64,000 nucleotides of DNA from Bacillota bacterium (GTDB lineage: Bacteria > Bacillota_A > Clostridia > Lachnospirales > Lachnospiraceae): contig JAEZTQ010000064.1 in assembly GCA_023443625.1 (NCBI GenBank), forward strand, positions 36,172 through 100,171, in the 5' to 3' direction. Made by a program: the position numbers and the translations under genes. Numbering within the stretch: the stretch's first letter is position 1; each line of letters begins with the position of its first letter. Of this stretch, positions 19,597 through 26,130 are shown one piece after another. The notes under the pieces are model-generated. The model was not told where the DNA came from. It worked only from the letters and a program-made list of their open reading frames with translations, and made no database searches.

Positions 19597-19748
19597 GCAC
19601 ATTTTTTTCTTCAGAATTACTTATAATCAAAAAAGAATCAATAATATTAGCAGTTGCATGTTCATGCTTTATAGGAATTGTATCAAGTATATTCCCTGCA
19701 CTATATGCTGCAAAAAAGAATCCAGTAGATACTATAAGAATTGAATAG
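19597..19748 (+). pseudogene. C-terminal remnant of an FtsX/MacB-type ABC permease
   Basis: About 45 residues in frame end at 19748, including IGIVSSIFPALYAAKKNPVDTIRIE. This is the characteristic final membrane helix and PxxxAAKxxPVDTIR tail of FtsX-like permeases. The rest of the gene (several hundred residues) is missing; the reading frame runs upstream into the end of the 940-residue gene without any permease sequence. It is probably a deletion scar. Confidence 0.7.
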
Positions 19749-19846
19749 TATGTAATGAATTACCAATATTCGAAAAGATGCATTTTTCTCAGTACTACTG
19801 CCGATTTCCTCTGCATACAATGTAACAACAACGATAATAAGGGGGA

Positions 19847-19882
19847 ATGCGTTCCGGCCAGGCAGGAACGCAGACACTATGA
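19847..19882 (+). other. possible 11-codon leader ORF overlapping spoIIID
   Basis: ATG 19847 opens an 11-residue frame whose TGA (19880-19882) overlaps the spoIIID ATG as ATGA. Its own ribosome-site spacing is poor (1 base), so translation is doubtful. Confidence 0.2.
19848..19872 (+). promoter_or_regulatory. hairpin between Shine-Dalgarno and spoIIID start
   Basis: tgcgttcc (19848-19855) pairs with ggaacgca (19865-19872) around a 9-base loop. The only good ribosome site, aaggggg (19839-19845), is 33 bases before the ATG. Folding the hairpin would bring it to about 8 bases. Confidence 0.55.
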
Positions 19883-20139
19883 AAGGCTATATAGAGGAAC
19901 GTGCGGCTGAGATCGCAAATTTTATTATTGACAATAATGCGACTGTAAGGCAGACCGCAAAGCAGTTTGGCATCTCGAAGTCAACGGTACATAAGGACGT
20001 AACGGAACGTCTGACACAAATTAACCCCTCCCTCGCAGAAAGAGCTCGGGTAGTCTTAGATCTTAATAAGTCAGAACGTCATATCAGGGGCGGCCTAGCA
20101 ACCAAGGAGAAATATCTTCATAAAACGAGATATAATTAG
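19879..20139 (+). CDS. spoIIID: sporulation transcription factor SpoIIID
   Basis: 86 residues, the family length. Mother-cell regulator that acts with sigma-E and sets up sigma-K. The N-terminal IEERAAEIANFIIDNNATVRQTAKQFGISKSTVHKDVTERL is the SpoIIID helix-turn-helix, and the tail KSERHIRGGLATKEKYLH is conserved and basic. It shows that the organism is a spore former. The start has no normal ribosome site, only one set back behind a hairpin. It is followed by a strong terminator. Confidence 0.95.
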   Translation: MKGYIEERAAEIANFIIDNNATVRQTAKQFGISKSTVHKDVTERLTQINPSLAERARVVLDLNKSERHIRGGLATKEKYLHKTRYN

Positions 20140-20172
20140 GATTGATAAAAGTAAAGAGTATAAGTGGAGAAG

Positions 20173-20213
20173 AGATTGTCCTATAAGCTTAGCTTAAGGA
20201 TAATCTTTTTTTT
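20173..20213 (+). terminator. terminator after spoIIID
   Basis: agattgtcct (20173-20182) pairs with aggataatct, with an inner taagc/gctta hairpin, then a run of T. Confidence 0.9.
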
Positions 20214-20214
20214 A

Positions 20215-20395
20215 TTTCATAGGAAATTTCTCGTTACTGTATAGTGTTAAATTATGAGCCTATGAAATAAAAAATCACTGCGTGAAGCATGCGCACCTCG
20301 CAGCAAGGAAGTATATTGCTTCGCAATCCCCCTCGGGCGCAGAGTGTCAGCAAGCTGACACTTTGTTCTTCCAATAGGAAATTAACAAATGCTGC
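20215..20395. repeat. extragenic repeat element, copy A
   Basis: The 9-bp inverted repeat tttcatagg/cctatgaaa (20215-20223 and 20259-20267) is followed by a poly-A-like tract, a GC-rich palindromic stretch and a perfect hairpin gtgtcag-caag-ctgacac (20344-20361). Parts recur at 25971-26010 and 55357-55400. No reading frame fits it. Confidence 0.6.
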
Positions 20396-20473
20396 GGGTA
20401 GATTTCTCTTCTTGTTAAAATCGGATTTTTTTGCAGCAGAAAATAAAAAATGCTGTAAAAATACCACATCATG

Positions 20474-20482
20474 TGCTATAAT
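20474..20482 (+). promoter_or_regulatory. extended -10 promoter of the rnf operon
   Basis: tgctataat: TG one base before a perfect TATAAT at 20477-20482. No good -35 at 17 bases. It lies about 30 bases upstream of the Rex-like site. Confidence 0.55.
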
Positions 20483-20510
20483 TAAGACAGTGCGCTTAAA
20501 AATAGGTACA

Positions 20511-20528
20511 TTGTTTTATGCTTAACAA
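20511..20528 (+). promoter_or_regulatory. Rex-type operator upstream of rnfC
   Basis: ttgttttatgcttaacaa matches the clostridial Rex consensus TTGTTAANNNNTTAACAA at all but two of its fixed positions. It lies just after the extended -10 box, where a repressor would block transcription. Rex senses the NADH/NAD+ ratio. Confidence 0.6.
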
Positions 20529-20654
20529 AGACTGAAAAATCATTAACAAAGTTAGAAAAAATCTTCACAAACTTCGAGATTAGTTTAACAATGTACGGCA
20601 GGGTTTGACAAAACCATAGCAAAAAAACAAAACAAAGAAGGAAGGCTAAATTTT

Positions 20655-22001
20655 ATGGGTAGGTCTACATTTAAAGGCGGAATCCACATATATGATAGGA
20701 AAGATTTGTCAATGGATATGCCTATAACAATCCTTTTACCAAAAGGTGATTTGGTGTTTCCCTTATCCCAGCATATAGGTGCTCCAGCGAAGGCCTTGGT
20801 TGCAAAAGGGGACAGAGTCCTGGTAGGTCAAAAGATAGGGGAGGCAGCTGGATTTATCTCTGCCAATGTTATCAGTTCCATATCTGGTACAGTAAAAGAT
20901 ATTGAAAAAAGATTAACTGTTCAGGGTGATTTGGTTGAATCTATAGTAATAAATAATGATCATGAATACATAACTGTTGAGGATTTTGGCAAGGAAAGAG
21001 ATTATAAAAAACTATCGAAAAAGGAAATAAGAGAGATTGTGAAAGAGGCTGGTATTACAGGCCTTGGTGGAGCAGGCTTCCCAACACATGTAAAATTAAC
21101 ACCAGAGAACGATGATAAGATTGAATACATCATAGTGAATGGCGCAGAGTGTGAGCCTTATCTGACATCAGATTATCGAAGAATGTTAGAAGAAGCAGAC
21201 AAGTTAGTCAGTGGGTTAAAGATTATGCTTCAGTTATTCGAAAAAGCCAAAGGTATTATTGCTATTGAAGATAATAAGCCCCAAGCCATCAATGCAGTGA
21301 AAGAAGCTGCAGCTAAGGAGAGTAATATTGAGGTACGAGTCTTAAAGACGAAATATCCACAAGGAGGAGAACGTCAACTTGTTTATGCCGTTACAAGGAG
21401 AAAGTTAAATTCCAAAAAGCTCCCTGCGGATGTGGGTTGTATCGTAGATAATATTGACACAGTTATTGCTATCTACAATGCAGTGGCACTTAATACTCCC
21501 TTGATTCACAGGACTTTAACCGTTTCTGGTAAAGCCATCAAGAAACCGGGTAATTTTGAAGTACTCATAGGAACAGATTATAGTGAACTTCTAGAGGCAG
21601 CAGGTGGTTTTGTTGCCAAGCCTGAGAAGATAATTTCTGGTGGACCTATGATGGGGAATGCTCTATTTAACATTAATGTACCAGTTACAAAGAGGAGTTC
21701 TGCATTACTGGCTTTTGTCGTGGATGATGCAGCCTTGTCTGAAACCCCCTGTATTCGCTGTGGACGATGTCTTACAGCCTGTCCCCTTGGGCTGATGCCT
21801 TTTGAACTAGCTTTGCTTAGCATGCATGGAGAAGAAGATGCCTTCACCAAAGGAGGGGGACTAGAGTGCTGTGGTTGCGGATGCTGTTCTTATATCTGTC
21901 CTGCTAAGAAGGGATTAACACAGTCTATATTCCAACAAAGGAATATAATCCTGGAGAAGAATAAAAAGAAGAGCAAGAAGGTTCAGGAGGTAAAAGCATG
22001 A
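20655..22001 (+). CDS. rnfC: Rnf complex subunit RnfC
   Basis: 448 residues. Peripheral subunit of the ferredoxin:NAD+ oxidoreductase that binds FMN and NAD(H). The family start FKGGIHIYDRKDLS and the glycine-rich nucleotide region GITGLGGAGFPTHVKL with EYIIVNGAECEPYLTSD are clear. Two 4Fe-4S motifs lie near the C-terminus (CIRCGRCLTACP and CCGCGCCSYICP). First gene of rnfCDGEAB; it overlaps rnfD by 4 bases (ATGA). gaaggaagg precedes the start. Confidence 0.97.
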   Translation: MGRSTFKGGIHIYDRKDLSMDMPITILLPKGDLVFPLSQHIGAPAKALVAKGDRVLVGQKIGEAAGFISANVISSISGTVKDIEKRLTVQGDLVESIVINNDHEYITVEDFGKERDYKKLSKKEIREIVKEAGITGLGGAGFPTHVKLTPENDDKIEYIIVNGAECEPYLTSDYRRMLEEADKLVSGLKIMLQLFEKAKGIIAIEDNKPQAINAVKEAAAKESNIEVRVLKTKYPQGGERQLVYAVTRRKLNSKKLPADVGCIVDNIDTVIAIYNAVALNTPLIHRTLTVSGKAIKKPGNFEVLIGTDYSELLEAAGGFVAKPEKIISGGPMMGNALFNINVPVTKRSSALLAFVVDDAALSETPCIRCGRCLTACPLGLMPFELALLSMHGEEDAFTKGGGLECCGCGCCSYICPAKKGLTQSIFQQRNIILEKNKKKSKKVQEVKA

Positions 22002-22993
22002 GTGATTTGATGCATGTGTCAGCAGCTCCCCATAAAAGGAGTAAAGATAATACGAGAAATATTATGCAGGATGTAATCATTGCCTTAATTCCCACTGGAT
22101 TATTTGGTATATATAATTTTGGTCTTTCTGCATGCATGGTAATAGTAATTTCAGTGTTCGCCTGTGTTGCAACAGAGCATCTATACTGTAAATTTATGAA
22201 GCTTCCTTCTTCTGTAGGAGATTTAAGTGCCGTAATTACAGGATTGTTATTGGCATATAATTTGCCTTATGGATTTCCTTTGTGGATGGCTGCTTTGGGT
22301 GGTATCTTTGCCATTATAGTTGTTAAAATGATTTTTGGTGGTATAGGACAGAACTTTATGAATCCTGCCTTGGCTGCCCGTGCCTTTTTACTAATTAGTT
22401 TTCCTAGTAGGATGACAAGCTTTGCTGTTGAGAAAGTTACATCTCCTGGAATAATGGATTACATACAAAAGGGTGCTCAAGTTATAGATGGTATCTCTTC
22501 TACTACGCCCTTAGCATCTCTAAAAGCAGGAGAAACTTTAGATTTGTATAGTATGTTTCTGGGTAATAGGGGAGGAACCATTGGAGAAACCAGTGCTATA
22601 GCCTTATTAATTGGTGCAGCATATTTGCTCCTTAGGAGAGTAATAAAACTTAGAATTCCTTTATGTTACTTAGTATCCTTTTCCCTTTTTATATTAATTT
22701 TCGGCGAAAAAGGGTTTGATATATCCTTTCTTCTGAGCCATCTCTTTGGTGGTGGATTATTATTAGGTGTCTTCTTTATGGCAACGGATTATACCACTAG
22801 CCCAATTACTCCCCTGGGTCAGATTGTTTTTGGTATATTTTTGGGACTCCTCACTGGTTTGTTCCGTATTTATGGAGCAACTGCAGAGGGTGTATCCTAT
22901 GCAATTATTTTTGGTAATATGCTGGTACCATTAATTGATAAGGTAACACGCCCTAGATTCTTTGGAAAGGAGCGTGCTATTAATGGAAAATAA
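21998..22993 (+). CDS. rnfD: Rnf complex subunit RnfD
   Basis: 331 residues, nine or so membrane helices. The covalent flavin site lies in the TTPLA motif (GISSTTPLASLKAG), where the threonine carries FMN. DYTTSPITPLGQ is the other conserved segment. It is part of the membrane ion-translocating core. It overlaps rnfC at its start and rnfG at its end (about 11 bases), so translation is coupled. Confidence 0.96.
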   Translation: MSDLMHVSAAPHKRSKDNTRNIMQDVIIALIPTGLFGIYNFGLSACMVIVISVFACVATEHLYCKFMKLPSSVGDLSAVITGLLLAYNLPYGFPLWMAALGGIFAIIVVKMIFGGIGQNFMNPALAARAFLLISFPSRMTSFAVEKVTSPGIMDYIQKGAQVIDGISSTTPLASLKAGETLDLYSMFLGNRGGTIGETSAIALLIGAAYLLLRRVIKLRIPLCYLVSFSLFILIFGEKGFDISFLLSHLFGGGLLLGVFFMATDYTTSPITPLGQIVFGIFLGLLTGLFRIYGATAEGVSYAIIFGNMLVPLIDKVTRPRFFGKERAINGK

Positions 22994-23654
22994 AAACATG
23001 ACCAAAAAGAAATCAAATCCTCTGGCAGCATTGATAAAGGATGCTTTGGCTTTATTTGTTATTACCTTGGTGTCCGGTCTGGCTCTAAGCTTTATATACG
23101 AGATCACCAAGGAACCCATTGCGACACAGAAACTTCTAAAAGAAGAGGAGGCTAGCCAAAAGGTTTTTTCTGATGCAGTTACCTTTGAAGATGATGAAGA
23201 GTTAATGGAGAAAATCAGGGAAGCCGGAGATTTAGAGGAACTAGATCCTATCTATAAAGGAATTACCATTGATAGCGTTCGTAAGGATTATGATGAAGAC
23301 CATAATCTATTAGGCTATAATATTGGGGTATCAACCACCAATGGCTACAAGGATGTAATCAGTCTTATGATTGGATATTCCCTAGATGGGACAATCAAGG
23401 GGATTGCAATTACATCAATTAATGAGACGCCAGGCCTTGGAATGCTGGTGACGGGTAAAGAATTTATCAATCAGTACATTGGCAAAGAAGTGAGTCGCTT
23501 TGTAGTTACAACAAAGGGAGCCTCTTCAGAGGAAGAAATAGACGCTATCACTATGGCAACCATATCCACAGATGCGGTAACCAATGCAATTAATTCAGCT
23601 ATTGATATTATTCAGAGATTTGCGACAGATTTAGGAGGTGGACAAAGTGAATAA
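22983..23654 (+). CDS. rnfG: Rnf complex subunit RnfG
   Basis: 223 residues with one N-terminal membrane helix and an extracytoplasmic FMN-binding domain. NETPGLGMLVTGKEFINQYIGK matches the family. The covalent FMN motif, normally (S/T)GAT(S/T), reads TMATIS here (EIDAITMATISTDAVT), with Gly replaced by Met. ATG 22983 is chosen because aaggag (22967-22972) lies 10 bases before it; the open frame from TTG 22962 includes this ribosome site. Confidence 0.94.
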   Translation: MENKNMTKKKSNPLAALIKDALALFVITLVSGLALSFIYEITKEPIATQKLLKEEEASQKVFSDAVTFEDDEELMEKIREAGDLEELDPIYKGITIDSVRKDYDEDHNLLGYNIGVSTTNGYKDVISLMIGYSLDGTIKGIAITSINETPGLGMLVTGKEFINQYIGKEVSRFVVTTKGASSEEEIDAITMATISTDAVTNAINSAIDIIQRFATDLGGGQSE

Positions 23655-24402
23655 GTATTTGGAACGTATTTATAACGGTATCCTTAAAGAAAATCCAACC
23701 TTTATCATAATGTTGGGAATGTGTCCTACTCTGGCAGTTACCACTTCAGGTAATAATGGTTTATATATGGGTCTTACAACCACAGCTGTTTTAGCTGCCT
23801 CCAATATTTTGATTTCTGCACTAAGAAAGTTCATTCCCGATAAAGTGCGTATACCTGCATATATTGTAGTAGTAGCCTCCTTGGTTACCATAGTACAGCT
23901 TTTATTGGAAGCTTATCTTCCTGTAGTAAATGAATTGCTGGGTATTTATATACCATTGATTGTAGTTAACTGTATCATCTTAGGTCGTGCAGAAGCCTAT
24001 GCGGCTAAAAATTCTGTTGGTTTATCCTTATTTGATGGTATTGGTATGGGACTAGGCTTTACTTTGGCTCTAACAATCATTGGTATTTTCCGTGAGATAA
24101 TAGGTGCTGGAACAATCTTTGGGGTGTCAGTAACTCCAGACTCTTTTGAACCTGTATCAATTTTTGTAATGGCACCGGGAGCTTTATTTACTTTAGCAAT
24201 CCTTACAGCCTTACAAAATAAGTTTAAGTTACCCTCTGCAACCAATGGATCTGCAAAAAGCAGCGCTGGCTGCGGTGGAGAATGCTCCAGTTGCGGTGGC
24301 AATATTTGTACTACGAATCGTGAGAAGCTTACTGGTAAGTTGGATTTGGAGCAGGCTAAGGCAACTGAGAAGACACAGATTAAGGAGGAGAAAACCAGAT
24401 GA
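23647..24402 (+). CDS. rnfE: Rnf complex subunit RnfE with cysteine-rich tail
   Basis: 251 residues. Six membrane helices form the NqrD/RnfE fold (GMCPTLAVTTSG, VVNCIILGRAEAYAAKN, GLGFTLALTIIG). A C-terminal tail after the last helix carries CGGECSSCGGNIC and a charged end; many RnfE proteins stop at about 200-210 residues. GTG 23647 lies 8 bases after aggagg (23633-23638). It overlaps rnfG by 8 bases. Confidence 0.95.
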   Translation: MNKYLERIYNGILKENPTFIIMLGMCPTLAVTTSGNNGLYMGLTTTAVLAASNILISALRKFIPDKVRIPAYIVVVASLVTIVQLLLEAYLPVVNELLGIYIPLIVVNCIILGRAEAYAAKNSVGLSLFDGIGMGLGFTLALTIIGIFREIIGAGTIFGVSVTPDSFEPVSIFVMAPGALFTLAILTALQNKFKLPSATNGSAKSSAGCGGECSSCGGNICTTNREKLTGKLDLEQAKATEKTQIKEEKTR

Positions 24403-24974
24403 AAGAACTACTTATAATTATCATCTCTTCAGCACTTATTAATAACGTTGTACTTAGTAGTTTTCTTGGTTTGTGTCCTTTCTTAGGAGTGTCAAAGAAA
24501 ACCAATACAGCAATTGGAATGGGTGGTGCCGTAGTATTTGTTATAACTGTTGCATCTGCCCTATGTAGCTTAATCTATACACATATTTTAGTGAAACTAG
24601 AGTTAGAGTACCTACAGACTATTGTATTTATTCTGGTAATAGCTTGCTTGGTACAGTTTGTTGAATTGGTATTAAAAAAATATAGTAGAGCCTTATATAA
24701 TTCCCTCGGTGTATATCTGCCACTGATTACTACCAACTGTGCGGTACTTGGTGTTGCCATAATTAACGTAAATAAAGGCTATGGACTTATCTCAAGTATC
24801 GTTAATGGGTTTGGAACCTCAGTAGGATTTACTATCGCTATTGTTGTTATGGCGGGAATTCGAGAAAGAATTGAATATAACAAAATTCCAAAGAGCTTTC
24901 AAGGTTCTCCTATTGTACTTATAACTGCTGGTTTAATGGCTATGGCCTTCTTTGGCTTTGCCGGTTTATTTTAG
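24399..24974 (+). CDS. rnfA: Rnf complex subunit RnfA
   Basis: 191 residues, six membrane helices, NqrE/RnfA fold. Conserved parts are INNVVLSSFLGLCPFLGVSKKT and LITTNCAVLGVAIIN, each with the cysteine that faces its RnfE counterpart across the membrane and helps to hold the shared iron-sulfur centre. It overlaps rnfE by 4 bases (ATGA) with ggagg upstream. Confidence 0.97.
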   Translation: MKELLIIIISSALINNVVLSSFLGLCPFLGVSKKTNTAIGMGGAVVFVITVASALCSLIYTHILVKLELEYLQTIVFILVIACLVQFVELVLKKYSRALYNSLGVYLPLITTNCAVLGVAIINVNKGYGLISSIVNGFGTSVGFTIAIVVMAGIRERIEYNKIPKSFQGSPIVLITAGLMAMAFFGFAGLF

Positions 24975-24992
24975 AAGGGAGGAAGAAGCATA

Positions 24993-25862
24993 ATGACACA
25001 GATAATTATTTTTGAAGGCTTCCTCTCATCCGTGAATGGAGTGCTTACTACCACTGCTTTTAGTATGAAGGGTGTGGTGATGGCAACGATTGTAGTCGCT
25101 GCTGTAGGTTTATTTATCGGTCTTTTTCTTGGTTTTGCGGCAAAGGCATTTGAGATGCAGGTTGATGAGAAAGAAGTAGCAATTAGAGAACTACTTCCAG
25201 GAGCGAATTGCGGTGGTTGTGGCTTTCCCGGTTGTGACGGCCTTGCCAGTGCTATTGCCAAGGGTGAAGCTTTGGCTAATGCCTGTCCTGTTGCTACAAA
25301 GGAAAATCATAATTTGATAGCAGAAGTCATGGGTTCTGTTTTAGAGGAAACAGAGAGAAAAGTAGCCTTTGTAAAATGCTCGGGTACCTGTGATAAGACA
25401 GCTGTGAAATACGAATATTATGGTATACAAGACTGTAATAAGGCCATTAATGTACCGGGTAAAGGAAATAAGCTATGTAGTCATGGTTGTCTTGGGTTTG
25501 GCTCCTGTGTTAAGGCCTGTGTTTTTGATGCCCTTAAAATTATAGATGGCATCGCAGTAGTTGATAAAGACAAATGTACTAGCTGCAGTTCCTGTGTATC
25601 TCAGTGTCCTAACAAGTTAATTGAGATGGTACCTGTTTCTGCAAGACATCATGTGGTATGTAACTCACCAGAGAAGGGTAAAGATGTTAAGGCTGCATGT
25701 AGTGCTGGCTGTATTGGCTGTAAATTATGTGTTAAAAACTGTGAGTTTGATGCTATCCATGTAGAGAATAATTTGGCCTTCATTGATTATAGCAAATGTA
25801 CCAACTGTGGAAAATGTGCTGCAGTATGTCCGGTAAAGGTAATCAGAGTACAGAGTGTATAG
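24993..25862 (+). CDS. rnfB: Rnf complex subunit RnfB (multi-cluster ferredoxin)
   Basis: 289 residues. An N-terminal membrane helix is followed by the Cys motif CGGCGFPGCDG of the first 4Fe-4S cluster, then several ferredoxin-type sets (CTSCSSCVSQCP, CIGCKLCVKNCE, CTNCGKCAAVCP). It is the probable entry point for electrons from reduced ferredoxin. The first helix follows an unusual short lead (MTQIIIFEGF). Last gene of the operon, followed by a hairpin terminator. Confidence 0.96.
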   Translation: MTQIIIFEGFLSSVNGVLTTTAFSMKGVVMATIVVAAVGLFIGLFLGFAAKAFEMQVDEKEVAIRELLPGANCGGCGFPGCDGLASAIAKGEALANACPVATKENHNLIAEVMGSVLEETERKVAFVKCSGTCDKTAVKYEYYGIQDCNKAINVPGKGNKLCSHGCLGFGSCVKACVFDALKIIDGIAVVDKDKCTSCSSCVSQCPNKLIEMVPVSARHHVVCNSPEKGKDVKAACSAGCIGCKLCVKNCEFDAIHVENNLAFIDYSKCTNCGKCAAVCPVKVIRVQSV

Positions 25863-25924
25863 GGTATAAGAGTTAAAAATAATAATTTATCAAGCAATAA
25901 TGATATAAGGGATCCCTAAAGAAC

Positions 25925-25972
25925 AAAAATGCATGGAGAAAGAGAGTTGATATCTTGCCTCCATGTATTTTT
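25925..25972 (+). terminator. terminator after the rnf operon
   Basis: 14-bp stem (25925-25938 with 25959-25972) with one G-T pair, T-rich 3' arm. Confidence 0.85.
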
Positions 25973-26010
25973 GCTTTGTAATCCCCTTGGATGTGAAGTG
26001 TCAGCAAGCT
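25971..26010 (+). repeat. fragment of the extragenic repeat, copy B
   Basis: ttgctttgtaatcccc and agtgtcagcaagct align with 20316-20355 of copy A with a few substitutions. Confidence 0.55.
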
Positions 26011-26130
26011 ATAATTTATTTTACTTTTGATTGATTACTAATTTCATATTGAAGAAGCTAGTAAGTTTCATTATAATAATGTATACATGAATTGTATTTA
26101 TATGGTTAATAAAGAGGGGGAGTGGTTGAT

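Noticed and set aside
20289..20525. 78-residue open frame in the spoIIID-rnfC gap
   Set aside because: It runs through the extragenic repeat and the rnf promoter and has no ribosome site.
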